Origin: Rhodococcoides corynebacterioides
Lineage (GTDB): Bacteria; Actinomycetota; Actinomycetes; Mycobacteriales; Mycobacteriaceae
Direction: 5' to 3'
Length of the DNA stretch: 39,160 bases
NCBI RefSeq assembly: GCF_019834675.1
Contig: NZ_JABUBU010000026.1
Location: 1 to 39,160 of the forward strand
Position 1 is the stretch's first letter; the number at the start of each line of letters is the position of its first letter. Made by a program: the position numbers and the translations under genes. This document shows positions 11,585-19,827 of the stretch, in pieces. The notes beneath the pieces were generated by a model. It ran no database searches. It was given only the letters and a program-made list of their open reading frames with translations, and was not told the origin of the DNA.

Positions 11585-12376
11585 TCAGTGCGAGTCGGCG
11601 TGCAGCGCGAGGTCGATGTAGACCGCGGTGAGCAGCGCGAACACGTAGGCCTGCAGGAAGATGACCAGCATCTCGAACAGGGTGAAGCCGAAGCCGGCGA
11701 CCAGGGAGAAGATGCCGAACACCTTCATGCCGGTCGCGGCCTCGAAGAAGAAGAACTGCGTCGCGCTGAAGAACAGCACCAGCATGATGTGACCGGCCAG
11801 CATGTTGGCCATGAGACGCACGGTCAGCGTGAAGGGCCGCAGGATGAACGTCGAGACGAACTCGATCGGGATCAGCAGGAAGTGCAGCGGCAGCGGCACG
11901 CCGGGCACGACGATGCTGCTCTTCACGTACTTGAAGAAGCCGTACTTCTTGATGCCCACGTAGTTGAAGACGATGTACGCGATCGCGGCCAACACGATCG
12001 GCATGCCGATGCGCGCGTTCGACGAGATGTTGATGAACGGGATGATGCCCGAGAAGTTCAGGAACAACACCGCGAAGAAGATGGTCGCGAGCACCGGGAG
12101 GAAGCGACGCCCCTGCTCCTTGCCGAGAACCTCGTCCGCGATCTGGTCCTTCACGAAGCCCAGCGCGAGCTCGCCGACGTTCTGGATGCCGCGCGGCACG
12201 ATCTTGGGGCTGCGCATGGCGAGGAAGAAGAACGCGAGCAGGACGACCGTCATGACGATGCGCACGAGCATCAAGCGGTCGAGCTCGAACGGAGTGCCCT
12301 CGAACAGGATGGCCGGTGGGAAAAAGTCGGACAGTGACGGCGGATGGAACTCCGCGGCCAAGTTGGTGACGCTCAG
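11585..12376 (-). CDS. atpB: ATP synthase Fo subunit a, probable CTG start
   Basis: Subunit a holds the two proton half-channels against the c ring. The 263-residue product is strongly hydrophobic with five or six membrane helices, and has the essential arginine in TVRLMANMLAGH (Arg187, matching Arg210 of E. coli). No ATG or GTG exists at the expected N-terminus. A CTG at 12376 sits six bases after GGGAG (12387-12383), giving an N-terminus of MSVTNLAAEFHPPSLSDFF that aligns with corynebacterial subunit a. A TTG at 12361 (MAAEFHPP) is the only other nearby choice but has no ribosome binding site. The gene is 82 bases upstream of atpE. Confidence 0.94.
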   Translation of the reverse strand: MSVTNLAAEFHPPSLSDFFPPAILFEGTPFELDRLMLVRIVMTVVLLAFFFLAMRSPKIVPRGIQNVGELALGFVKDQIADEVLGKEQGRRFLPVLATIFFAVLFLNFSGIIPFINISSNARIGMPIVLAAIAYIVFNYVGIKKYGFFKYVKSSIVVPGVPLPLHFLLIPIEFVSTFILRPFTLTVRLMANMLAGHIMLVLFFSATQFFFFEAATGMKVFGIFSLVAGFGFTLFEMLVIFLQAYVFALLTAVYIDLALHADSH

Positions 12377-12666
12377 CGGTCTCTCCCGTGGTCGGCCGCG
12401 TGCGTGGTACCCACGCGGTTCGATCGGACAAAGGGGCGGTCGGGCGGTGCGGTCGAGCGATCCTTCGGCGTGCCGGTCCACATTCTCACACGAGGTGTGG
12501 GCCGCGACACGTCCGCAGTGACGCCGATCACCGCGGGGGCGATCCCGTCGCGACGATTGTCCGTTACGTCGGGTAAGCCCACGCTCGGTGGGAACTTTAT
12601 CAACACAATCGACCTCATCGCGCCGGGGGTCGTTCCCGTACCGGGACCCTACTACAGAAAGTCGTA
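12377..12666 (-). promoter_or_regulatory. atpI-atpB intergenic region with hairpin and weak promoter candidates
   Basis: These 290 bases hold no gene. Just after the atpI stop, 12627-12649 can fold on the minus strand as an interrupted stem, GGGT-C-CCG closing over CGGG-AACG-ACCC, without a T run. Further on, -10-like hexamers occur at TAAAGT (about 12597-12602) and GAGAAT (about 12482-12487), the second with a poor -35 17 bases upstream. An internal promoter for the structural atp genes is therefore possible but not proven. CACACCTCGTGTG near 12490 is a small inverted repeat. Confidence 0.35.
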
Positions 12667-13107
12667 CTACTTGTCGTCCGAGGACGGGGTATCGACGTAG
12701 GGAGCGCGCTGACGCAGAACGCCCACCGTCTCCGCACCGAGCACGATGAGCAGCGACGCCAGCAGCACCAGGCCCAGCGCCGGCCGCGAGTAGAAGTCCA
12801 TGCCGCGCAGGATGCCCAGGACGACGATCGCCACCAGCATCTTCGCCAACCACCCACCGAGCAGAACGGCCCCCACCGTCGTCGGCGGCAAGTTGGCCGA
12901 CCACAGGACCGACGCCGCGGTCGCCAGGATGAACACCCCACCCACGGCCGATCCGATCAACGCGCCCCACAGCCCCGCCGTTCCGGCGACGAGGTAGGCG
13001 ACGATCGCGGACACCACGGCGAGCACCACCAGCGCGATCACGCCGTAGCGGACGGCCGAACGCAACGGGGCGGTCGACGACGGAACGGGCGCAGGCGAGA
13101 AGGTCAC
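12667..13107 (-). CDS. ATP synthase assembly protein AtpI-like membrane protein
   Basis: The 146-residue product has four hydrophobic helices (about 20-41, 47-70, 77-100 and 109-131) separated by short loops, and charged ends. It corresponds to Rv1303 of M. tuberculosis, the first gene of the atp operon. AtpI-type proteins are thought to help c-ring assembly or magnesium handling, but the actinobacterial members are little studied. The GTG at 13107 gives MTFSPAPVPSSTAPLRS and lies ten bases after the wecA stop, so the operon probably continues from wecA. A longer frame upstream would overlap wecA and was not chosen. Confidence 0.85.
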   Translation of the reverse strand: MTFSPAPVPSSTAPLRSAVRYGVIALVVLAVVSAIVAYLVAGTAGLWGALIGSAVGGVFILATAASVLWSANLPPTTVGAVLLGGWLAKMLVAIVVLGILRGMDFYSRPALGLVLLASLLIVLGAETVGVLRQRAPYVDTPSSDDK

Positions 13108-13117
13108 GCCCCGCAGG

Positions 13118-14356
13118 TTACCGGCCGCGCCGACCGCGACCCCCCGGTCGGCGTGCACTCGACCGGCCCGGTCGGTCCGGCCCCCGGATCGACGGCACGG
13201 CCGTCACCACGAGCGCGAAGACCAACCCCCCGGCGAACAGCAGCACGACGACACGACGGTCCACCAGCGCCGCACCGACCGCCCCGAAGGCCAGGACCCC
13301 GACCCACAGGTAGATCAGCAGAACCACGCGGCGGTGCGAATGGCCGATCTGGAGGAGCCGGTGGTGCAGGTGCATCTTGTCGGGACTGAACGGGCTGCGC
13401 CCGGCGCGGGTGCGGCGCACGATGGCCAACAGCAGGTCGAGGATCGGGATGAACATCACCGCGCCGACCAGCAGCAGCGGCGAGAGCAGACCGAGCAGGT
13501 CGCGCGTGCCGTACAGGCTGGGGCTGATGCGACCGGAGGCGCTGGTCGCCACCGCGGCGAGCATGAGACCGATGACCATCGATCCGGAGTCGCCCATGAA
13601 GATGCGGGCGGGCTGGAAGTTGTGCGGCAGGAACCCCAGACACGCGCCGGCGAGGGCGGCCGCGATCATCGCCGGCGGGTAGGCACTGACGTCGCCGCCC
13701 TGCTCGTGCAGCAGGCCGACGGAGAACAGGCAGATCGCCACCGCGGCGATCGCGCCGACGCCGGCGGCCAGCCCGTCCAGCCCGTCGACGAAGTTCAGCG
13801 CGTTGATCATCACGACGGCGATCAGCACGGTCACCAGTCCGGCCTGCAACTGGTCGAGCACGAGGGTCGATCCCCCGCCCCACGGCAGGTAGAGGACCTG
13901 CCAGCTGACCCCCATGAGGACGAGCACGCCGGCCGCGGTGACCTGACCGGCGAACTTGGTGAGCGCGTCGAGACCCCACCGATCGTCGACCATGCCGACC
14001 ACCATGAGGATGACCCCCGACACCAGCGCGGCCTGGACGTCGGAAGTGAACTCGAATCCCCGCGTCAGCGCCGGGAGCGTCTGAGCGAACGACAGCGCGA
14101 CGAGCAGGCCCAGGTAGATACCGATGCCGCCCCACCGCGGAGTCGGCCGCACGTGCACGTCCCGCTCCCGCGGAATAGCGACCGCCCCCACGCGCAGGGC
14201 GATCGCACGGACCACCCCCGTGACCAGGAAGGTCACGACGGCGGCCGTCAGCAGCACCAGCAGGAGTTCGCGGATGGGAACGCCCGCTCCCCCGCCGCCG
14301 CCCTGCGCCAGAACCAGCGCGGTTCCCGGACGTGCCGCGGGGTCGAGATCGATCAC
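13118..14356 (-). CDS. wecA: Decaprenyl-phosphate N-acetylglucosamine-1-phosphate transferase (WecA/Rfe type)
   Basis: The enzyme transfers GlcNAc-1-phosphate to a polyprenyl phosphate, which in Mycobacteriales starts the linker that ties arabinogalactan to peptidoglycan. The 412-residue membrane protein has about eleven hydrophobic segments. The family motifs are all present: the magnesium-binding aspartates in GMVDDRWGLD (121-130), NFVDGLDGLAAG (188-199), FMGDSGS, and the histidine cluster HLHHRLLQIGHSHRR. The N-terminus has a Gly-rich stretch (GGGGGAG). The C-terminus ends in a basic, Gly/Arg-rich tail. It starts with GTG at 14356, three bases after the sua5 stop. The homologue in M. tuberculosis is Rv1302. 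Confidence 0.93.
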   Translation of the reverse strand: MIDLDPAARPGTALVLAQGGGGGAGVPIRELLLVLLTAAVVTFLVTGVVRAIALRVGAVAIPRERDVHVRPTPRWGGIGIYLGLLVALSFAQTLPALTRGFEFTSDVQAALVSGVILMVVGMVDDRWGLDALTKFAGQVTAAGVLVLMGVSWQVLYLPWGGGSTLVLDQLQAGLVTVLIAVVMINALNFVDGLDGLAAGVGAIAAVAICLFSVGLLHEQGGDVSAYPPAMIAAALAGACLGFLPHNFQPARIFMGDSGSMVIGLMLAAVATSASGRISPSLYGTRDLLGLLSPLLLVGAVMFIPILDLLLAIVRRTRAGRSPFSPDKMHLHHRLLQIGHSHRRVVLLIYLWVGVLAFGAVGAALVDRRVVVLLFAGGLVFALVVTAVPSIRGPDRPGRSSARRPGGRGRRGR

Positions 14357-14359
14357 CGG

Positions 14360-15022
14360 TCAGGCGCTTCCGGCGACCAAGGACTCCGGTGCGACGCCGA
14401 GCACGTCGGCGATGTCGGAGGTGGCCACCGCACCGACGCGGAGGATGCGCGGGCTGTCCCCGGTGAGGTCGACGATGGTCGACGCGAGGGCGTGCTCGGC
14501 CGGGCCGCCGTCGAGATAGACCGCGGCGGAGTCCCCGAGCTGCAGCTGCGCGTCGGCGGCCGTGACGGCCGGCGGGCGACCGGAGACGTTGGCGCTCGAG
14601 ACGGCCAACGGGCCGACCTCGCGCAGGAGTTCGATCGCCACGGGATGCAGCGGCATCCGCAGCATGACCGTCCCGCGCGCGTCACCGAGATCCCACGCCA
14701 ACGACGGCGCCTGGTGCACGACGAGGCTGAGGGCACCCGGCCAGAACGCGCGGATGAGCTCCCGCGCCGCCTGCGGGACCCCGAGCACCAGCCCGTCGAT
14801 GGTGTGCCAGGAACCCACCAGCACGGGCACCGGCATGTCGCGGCCGCGCCCCTTGGCGCGCAGCAGTTCCGCGACGGCGGAGCTGTCGAACGCGTCGGCG
14901 GCGATGCCGTAGACGGTGTCGGTGGGCATCACGACCAGGCGACCGGAGGACAGGGCGCGCCGTGCGGCGTCGAGTCCGGCCGCGCGGGACGCGGTGTCGG
15001 AGCAGTCGTAGACGGTGGGCAC
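14360..15022 (-). CDS. L-threonylcarbamoyladenylate synthase (Sua5/YrdC/TsaC family)
   Basis: This enzyme makes threonylcarbamoyl-AMP from threonine, bicarbonate and ATP for the t6A37 modification of tRNAs that read ANN codons. The 220-residue product has PTDTVYG (33-39), KGRGRDMPVPVLVG and SSANVSG, the substrate-binding motifs of YrdC. It has the YrdC domain without the extra Sua5 C-terminal domain. The GTG at 15022 gives MPTVYDCSDTASR, which aligns with the start of Rv1301 (MTETFDCADPEQR). A longer start at 15049 exists. Upstream lie the 17-bp tandem repeats that separate it from prmC. Confidence 0.93.
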   Translation of the reverse strand: MPTVYDCSDTASRAAGLDAARRALSSGRLVVMPTDTVYGIAADAFDSSAVAELLRAKGRGRDMPVPVLVGSWHTIDGLVLGVPQAARELIRAFWPGALSLVVHQAPSLAWDLGDARGTVMLRMPLHPVAIELLREVGPLAVSSANVSGRPPAVTAADAQLQLGDSAAVYLDGGPAEHALASTIVDLTGDSPRILRVGAVATSDIADVLGVAPESLVAGSA

Positions 15023-15056
15023 CCGGCCATCTTGCCACCCGCGGCTCACCGCACCG

Positions 15057-15124
15057 CAGGGGTCACTGCACCGCAGGGGTCACTGGGCGGCAGGGGTCAC
15101 TGGGCGGCAGGGGTCACTGGGCGG
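15057..15124. repeat. Four tandem copies of a 17-bp unit at the prmC 3' end
   Basis: On the plus strand the unit CAGGGGTCACTGGGCGG occurs exactly at 15074-15090, 15091-15107 and 15108-15124, and with three changes at 15057-15073. Degenerate fragments flank both ends. The unit includes the prmC stop codon (15114-15116), so the last residues of prmC come from the array edge and the other copies fill the prmC-sua5 spacer. The period is not a multiple of three, so it is not a coding repeat. Confidence 0.9.
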
Positions 15125-15992
15125 CGCGGGTCACCCGGGACGCGGAGACGAACCGCGGACGGCCGGCGAGGTCGCGATGCGCGACGACGTCACCGAACAC
15201 CGACCGACGACGGACGAGCGCCACGACGCCGTCGGCGTGGGAGTCGTCGTGCTCGATCGCGAGGTGCCCGCCGACGCGCACCCATCGCGCGATCGACCCG
15301 AGCATCGGCTCGATGACGGCCAGCCCGTCGGGGCCGCCGAACAGCGCGGCGTGCGGATCGTGTTCGCGCACTTCGGGTTCGAGCTCGGCGTCGTCCGGGA
15401 CGTACGGCGGGTTGGCGACGACGAGGTCGACTCCGCCGTCGAGGTGGGGCAGCAGAGTGCGGTCGGTGACGTCACCGTGGTGCAGTCGCACCGGGGTGTC
15501 ACCGAGGTCCGCGCGACGGTCGACGTTGCGACGCGCCCAGGCCAGGGCCGCCGGGTCCTTCTCGACGGCGTGGACGGCGGCGTCGGGGCGCGCCGCGGCG
15601 ATGGCGAGGGCGAGCGCGCCACTGCCGGTACACAGGTCCAGCACGACGGGGCGCGGGCGGCCGTCCAGAACCCGCAGCGCGTACTCGAGCAGATGTTCCG
15701 TCTCGGGCCGAGGGGTGAACACCCCGGGACCGACCAGGACCTCGACGGGCCCGAACGCTGCGCTACCGACGATGTGCTGCAACGGAATTCGCTCGGCACG
15801 GCGGGCCACCAGGGCACGGAACCGCTCCGCCGTCCCGGGGTCGACCAGCGGGGTCAGCCCCAGCCGCCCGCGCGGGGTGTCCAGCACGTGGGCCGCGAGG
15901 AGCTCGGCGTCGACCCCGGGGCTCGACACCCCGGCTTCGGCGAGCACGCGGGTGGCCTCGACGATGGCGAGCCGGAGGGGAACGCGCTCCAC
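15114..15992 (-). CDS. prmC: Peptide chain release factor N5-glutamine methyltransferase (PrmC/HemK)
   Basis: PrmC methylates the glutamine of the GGQ motif in release factors, which raises their activity. The 292-residue product has a helical N-terminal domain (1-85), FTPRPETEHLLE (92-103), the SAM motif DLCTGSGALALA (119-130) and the catalytic NPPY (194-197), all typical. Its own substrate gene, prfA, ends one base before the GTG start at 15992, an operon pairing seen throughout bacteria. The final residues (VTRAAQ) are encoded where the 17-bp array begins, so the C-terminus may differ from relatives. Confidence 0.96.
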   Translation of the reverse strand: MERVPLRLAIVEATRVLAEAGVSSPGVDAELLAAHVLDTPRGRLGLTPLVDPGTAERFRALVARRAERIPLQHIVGSAAFGPVEVLVGPGVFTPRPETEHLLEYALRVLDGRPRPVVLDLCTGSGALALAIAAARPDAAVHAVEKDPAALAWARRNVDRRADLGDTPVRLHHGDVTDRTLLPHLDGGVDLVVANPPYVPDDAELEPEVREHDPHAALFGGPDGLAVIEPMLGSIARWVRVGGHLAIEHDDSHADGVVALVRRRSVFGDVVAHRDLAGRPRFVSASRVTRAAQ

Positions 15993-15993
15993 G

Positions 15994-17082
15994 TCACTCC
16001 GCCTGCAGGCGGGCGGCGCGATCGGCGGCGCCCAGGGCGTCGAGCAACGCGTCCATGTCCCCGTCGAGCACGGCATCGAGGTTGTGCGCCTTGAATCCGA
16101 TGCGGTGGTCGGTGATGCGGTTCTCGGGGAAGTTGTAGGTGCGGATGCGCTCGGACCGGTCGACGGTGCGCACCTGACTCGCGCGGCCCGCGGCCGCTTC
16201 CTTGTCCGCGGCCTCCTCGGCCGCCGCCTGCAGACGCGCGGCGAGCACCTGCATCGCCCGCGCCTTGTTCTGCAACTGCGAGCGCTCGTTCTGGCACGTG
16301 ACCACGATGCCGGTCGGCAGATGCGTGATGCGCACGGCCGAGTCGGTGGTGTTGACGCCCTGGCCGCCCTTGCCCGAGGACCGATAGACGTCGATACGCA
16401 GATCGCCCTCGTCGATGGCGACCTCCTCGACCTCGTCCGGCTCGGGGTAGATCAGCACGCCCGCGGCGGACGTGTGCACCCGCCCCTGCGACTCGGTGAC
16501 GGGAACGCGCTGCACCCGGTGCACGCCGCCCTCGAACTTGAAGCGCGACCACACCCCGTCCGCGGTATCCGACCGCGCCTTGATCGACAGAGTGGCGTCC
16601 TTGTATCCGCCGAGGTCCGAGACGGTGGCGTCGAGGATCTCGACGCGCCACCCGTGCCGCTCGGCGTACCGCACGTACATCCGCGCGAGGTCGGAGGCGA
16701 ACAGGGCGGATTCCTCACCGCCCTCCCCCGACTTCACCTCGAGAACGACGTCGTCCGCGTCGTGCGGATCGCGTGGGGCGAGCAGATCGGTCAACGTCGC
16801 GTCGAGCTCGTCGACGGTGGCTTCCAGCGCGGGGATCTCGGCAGCGAACGACGCGTCGTCGGCCGCGAGTTCGCGAGCCGCGGCGAGATCGTCGCGCGCG
16901 GCCACGAGCCTGCCGTGCACGCTCATGATCGGGGCGAGCTGGGCGAAGCGCTTGCCGGCGCGACGGGCGGCGGCTGGATCGTCGTGCAGCGACGGGTCCG
17001 AGAGCGCACGTTCGAGCCCGGCGTGCTCGGCGAGCACGTCGTCGATGGCGGACGGCGTCGCCCGCGGTGTCGGGGTGGACAC
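15994..17082 (-). CDS. prfA: Peptide chain release factor 1
   Basis: RF1 reads UAA and UAG and triggers peptide release. The 362-residue product contains the codon-recognition tripeptide of RF1, PVT (194-196, in [10 protein letters not shown]), and the catalytic GGQ (239-241, in [16 protein letters not shown]). The latter is the substrate of PrmC, encoded next. Domain 1 (1-105) is helical. The GTG at 17082 has a GAGGGG ribosome binding site seven bases upstream, although that site can pair in a small hairpin (17090-17102). A strong terminator after rpmE implies that prfA needs its own promoter inside 17083-17150, but none is obvious. Confidence 0.97.
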   Translation of the reverse strand: MSTPTPRATPSAIDDVLAEHAGLERALSDPSLHDDPAAARRAGKRFAQLAPIMSVHGRLVAARDDLAAARELAADDASFAAEIPALEATVDELDATLTDLLAPRDPHDADDVVLEVKSGEGGEESALFASDLARMYVRYAERHGWRVEILDATVSDLGGYKDATLSIKARSDTADGVWSRFKFEGGVHRVQRVPVTESQGRVHTSAAGVLIYPEPDEVEEVAIDEGDLRIDVYRSSGKGGQGVNTTDSAVRITHLPTGIVVTCQNERSQLQNKARAMQVLAARLQAAAEEAADKEAAAGRASQVRTVDRSERIRTYNFPENRITDHRIGFKAHNLDAVLDGDMDALLDALGAADRAARLQAE

Positions 17083-17089
17083 GTCGATG

Positions 17090-17102
17090 CCCCTCTCTGG
17101 GG
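17090..17102 (-). promoter_or_regulatory. prfA: Small hairpin covering the prfA ribosome binding site
   Basis: On the minus strand CCCC-AGAGA-GGGG forms a four-pair stem whose right arm is the core of the prfA ribosome binding site (GAGGGG). It could limit initiation. The stem is short, so the effect is uncertain. Confidence 0.35.
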
Positions 17103-17150
17103 AGACACGGGGGGTGAGACGGGTGCGAGAAACGAAAGCTGCAGAAACGA

Positions 17151-17190
17151 CCGACGCCCGTCCCGAGACGATTCTCGGAACGGGCGTCGG
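17151..17190 (-). terminator. Intrinsic terminator after rpmE
   Basis: An 18-base stem (17173-17190 with 17151-17168) closes a four-base ATCG loop, with a single G-U pair. On the minus strand it is followed by TCGTTTCTGCAGCTTTCGTTTCT, split here only by description: a T-rich stretch at 17128-17150. It begins nine bases after the rpmE stop. This is the strongest classical terminator in the window. Confidence 0.85.
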
Positions 17191-17198
17191 TGGACGAG

Positions 17199-17432
17199 CT
17201 AGCTGTCGGCGTCGGCCTTCTTGCCGGCACGCTTGCCGTAGCGAGCCTCGAAGCGGGCGACGCGGCCGCCGGTGTCGAGGATCTTCTGCTTGCCCGTGTA
17301 GAACGGGTGGCACTGCGAGCAGACCTCGACGTTGATGCGCTCGGCACTGTTGGTGCTCCGCGTCTCGAACGTGTGGCCGCAACCGCACACGACGGTGGTC
17401 GCCGTGTAGTCGGGGTGGATTCCTGCCTTCAT
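17199..17432 (-). CDS. rpmE: 50S ribosomal protein L31, zinc-binding form
   Basis: L31 bridges the two ribosomal subunits. The 77-residue product keeps all four zinc ligands, Cys16 and Cys18 (VCGCGHTF) and Cys38 and Cys41 (VCSQCHPFY), so it is the C+ form. This is the form usually replaced by a zinc-free paralogue under zinc starvation in actinobacteria. The C-terminus is basic ([13 protein letters not shown]). It stands as its own unit: an extended -10 promoter lies 73 bases upstream and a strong terminator follows. Confidence 0.98.
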   Translation of the reverse strand: MKAGIHPDYTATTVVCGCGHTFETRSTNSAERINVEVCSQCHPFYTGKQKILDTGGRVARFEARYGKRAGKKADADS

Positions 17433-17504
17433 GGTGTCCCTTTCGTGGTCGCCGGGTCGCCCTCGACTGTCGTGGGCGTGAACCGGAACCGGACTCGGCC
17501 GATC

Positions 17505-17513
17505 AGTATGCCA
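17505..17513 (-). promoter_or_regulatory. rpmE: Extended -10 promoter candidate for rpmE
   Basis: The minus strand reads TGGCATACT (17513-17505), a TGn extended element joined to CATACT. No convincing -35 is found 17 bases upstream, which extended -10 promoters do not need. Transcription would begin near 17498, giving a 65-nt leader. The ribosome binding site AAAGGGA lies shortly before the rpmE ATG. Confidence 0.5.
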
Positions 17514-17551
17514 GAGCAGCTGTCCGCGCTGGTAATCGTCTCAACCCGGCC

Positions 17552-17576
17552 GGCGGCCGAGTTGTTCCCGGCCGCC
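17552..17576 (-). terminator. Hairpin after rho, without U tract
   Basis: GGCGGCCG (17576-17569) and CGGCCGCC (17559-17552) form a perfect 8-bp stem with a nine-base loop, 30 bases after the rho stop. No T run follows, so it is at best a U-less terminator of the kind proposed for actinobacteria. Confidence 0.45.
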
Positions 17577-17605
17577 ACGACCGGGGTGGTTCGTCGGGTG
17601 CGACG

Positions 17606-19771
17606 TCAGTCGTCCATGCCGCCCGGTGCCGTCTTGGAGACCGACATCAGGAACTCGATGTTGTTCTTGCTCTTCTTGAGACGGTCGATGAGCAGGTCGA
17701 TGGCCTGGTGCGAATCCAGACCCGACAGCACGCGACGGAGCTTGTGCAGCACCGCGGCCTCGTCCGGGCTCATGAGCAACTCGTCCTTGCGGGTGCCCGA
17801 CGGGTTGACGTCCACGGCCGGGAACACGCGACGCTCCGCGATCTTGCGGTCGAGCTTGAGCTCGGCGTTACCCGTGCCCTTGAACTCCTCGAAGATCACG
17901 GTGTCGCCGGTCGACCCGGTCTCGACCATCGCGGTGGCGATGATCGTCAGCGAGCCGCCGTTCTCGATGTTGCGCGCCGCACCGAGGAACCGCTTGGGCG
18001 GGTACAGCGCCGTCGAGTCGACACCACCGGACAGGATGCGACCCGATGCCGGCGAGCTGTTGTTGTACGCGCGGCCCAGGCGAGTGATCGAGTCCAGCAG
18101 CACGACGACGTCGCGGCCGTCCTCGACCAGCCGCTTCGCCCGCTCGATGGCGAGCTCGGCGACCGAGGTGTGATCGCTCGGCGGGCGGTCGAACGTCGAG
18201 GCGATGACCTCGCCCTTGACCGACCGCTGCATGTCCGTCACTTCCTCGGGACGCTCGTCCACCAGGACGACCATGAGGTAGCACTCGGGGTTGTTGGTGG
18301 CGATCGCGTTGGCGATCGCCTGCAGCACGGAGGTCTTACCGGCCTTCGGCGGGCTCACGATCAGGGCGCGCTGGCCCTTGCCGATCGGCATCACCAGATC
18401 GATCACACGCGTGGTGAGGATGTTCTGCGTGGTCTCGAGCCGCAGCCGCTGGTTCGGGTAGAGCGGCGTCAGCTTGTTGAACTCCGGACGCTTGCGGTTG
18501 CCGTCCGGCGCAGCGCCGTTCACCGTGTCCAGCCGGACCAACGGGTTGAACTTCTGCCGCGAGTTGTTCTGCTCGCCCTCGCGGGCCACGCGGACCGCGC
18601 CGGTCAGGGCGTCGCCGCGGCGCAGGCCGTTGCGGCGCACCATGTTCATCGACACGTACACGTCGTTGTGGCCGGCCAGGTAGCCCGACGTGCGCACGAA
18701 CGCGTAGTTGTCGAGCACGTCGAGGATGCCGGCGACCGGCTGCAGGACGTCGTCGTCCCGCAACTCGGGCTCGCGCTGATCGTTGCCCGACCCGTCGCGG
18801 TCACGCCCGCGACGACGCTCACGGAACCGACGTCCGCGCCGACCCCGACCGTCTCCGTCGTCGTCCGACGAGTCGTCGCGGGGACCGTTGTTGCGGTCGT
18901 TGCGGTTGTCGTTCCGGTTGTCGTTGCGGTCGTTCCGGTTGTTCTCGCCGCGGTTGTTCTCGCCGCGGTTGTTCTCGCCGCGGTTGTTCTCGCCGCGGTT
19001 GTTCTCACTGCGGTTGCCGCGGTCGGAGTTGTCGCCCCGGTTGTTCTCGCCCCGGTTGTCGTTCCGGTTGTCGTTCCGGTTCTGGCGATCCCGGCGCGGC
19101 CGGTCACCACGGTTGCGACCCTGACGGCCGTCGTCGTTCGATTCCCCACCGTCGGTCTCGGCCCCGGCGGATCCGCCGTCGGCGGCGTCCGCCTGCCCGT
19201 TCCGGCTCGGGGTGGACTCGGACGGCGCCGTGGCGGGCGCGTCGGCGGTCTCCTGTCTCGCATCGGCTGCGTCGGCTACCCCGGCACCGTCCTGTCGCGC
19301 GTCGGCTGCGCCGGCACGGCGCGACGCGCCACGACGGTTGCGCGTGCGACGGGGTCCATCGGCCCCGGCGTCGTCGCCCGACGTGGTCGATGTGGTCGAC
19401 GACCCGGCGGGCGTGGTGTCGGCAGCGGGTTCGGTCTCGCTGGACGGCGTCTCCACGGCGGGGGCTGCAGCGACGGGCGCAGCAGGTGCACCGTCGGCGG
19501 CGGGCGCGGCGGCCGGACGCTCGGCGCGGGCGGAACCGGTGGCCGGCGCGGGCACGCGCTTCGACTCGATGGCCGCGACCAGATCGCCCTTGCGCATCCC
19601 GGAGACACCCTTGATGCCCAGCTCGGAGGCCAGGCCGCGCAGCTCGGTGAGCACCATTCCGGAGAGGCCGTCGCCGCGGCGCGCAGCGCGTGCGCGGGCG
19701 GGACGCTCCGACGCACCGGTGGCGTCGTCGGGGATGGCGACCGGAGCAGCGGTCATGTCCGTATCGGTCAC
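17606..19771 (-). CDS. rho: Transcription termination factor Rho with long disordered insertion
   Basis: Rho is a hexameric RNA helicase that ends transcription. The 721-residue product is far longer than E. coli Rho (419). Residues about 36-72 are the Rho N-terminal SAP-like domain (GMVLTELRGLASELGIKGV). Residues 75-340 are an insertion: an Ala/Pro/Thr-rich part (75-210), then an Arg/Asn/Asp/Gly-rich part (211-335) with five consecutive ENNRG-like units (256-279). The RNA-binding cold-shock domain follows (342-425), then the ATPase core with PPKAGKT (474-480), VVLLDSITRLGRAYN and the secondary RNA-binding loop. Such insertions are known in actinobacterial Rho and widen RNA binding. The GTG at 19771 follows AAAGGA. 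A promoter lies about 250 bases upstream, leaving a long leader. Confidence 0.97.
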   Translation of the reverse strand: MTDTDMTAAPVAIPDDATGASERPARARAARRGDGLSGMVLTELRGLASELGIKGVSGMRKGDLVAAIESKRVPAPATGSARAERPAAAPAADGAPAAPVAAAPAVETPSSETEPAADTTPAGSSTTSTTSGDDAGADGPRRTRNRRGASRRAGAADARQDGAGVADAADARQETADAPATAPSESTPSRNGQADAADGGSAGAETDGGESNDDGRQGRNRGDRPRRDRQNRNDNRNDNRGENNRGDNSDRGNRSENNRGENNRGENNRGENNRGENNRNDRNDNRNDNRNDRNNGPRDDSSDDDGDGRGRRGRRFRERRRGRDRDGSGNDQREPELRDDDVLQPVAGILDVLDNYAFVRTSGYLAGHNDVYVSMNMVRRNGLRRGDALTGAVRVAREGEQNNSRQKFNPLVRLDTVNGAAPDGNRKRPEFNKLTPLYPNQRLRLETTQNILTTRVIDLVMPIGKGQRALIVSPPKAGKTSVLQAIANAIATNNPECYLMVVLVDERPEEVTDMQRSVKGEVIASTFDRPPSDHTSVAELAIERAKRLVEDGRDVVVLLDSITRLGRAYNNSSPASGRILSGGVDSTALYPPKRFLGAARNIENGGSLTIIATAMVETGSTGDTVIFEEFKGTGNAELKLDRKIAERRVFPAVDVNPSGTRKDELLMSPDEAAVLHKLRRVLSGLDSHQAIDLLIDRLKKSKNNIEFLMSVSKTAPGGMDD
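18935..19006. repeat. rho: 15-bp tandem repeat inside rho (ENNRG units)
   Basis: On the plus strand the unit GTTGTTCTCGCCGCG repeats nearly perfectly for almost five copies and encodes successive ENNRG pentapeptides (Rho residues 256-279). Related NDNRN and GDNSDRGN units flank it at 18900-18935 and 19010-19080. The period is a multiple of three, so copy-number change would lengthen or shorten the disordered domain without breaking the frame. Confidence 0.85.
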
Positions 19772-19827
19772 GGAGGTCCTTTCCTTCCCTCGCGCGCCTG
19801 GTGCGCTGATCGAGGGTTCGTGTCCGA

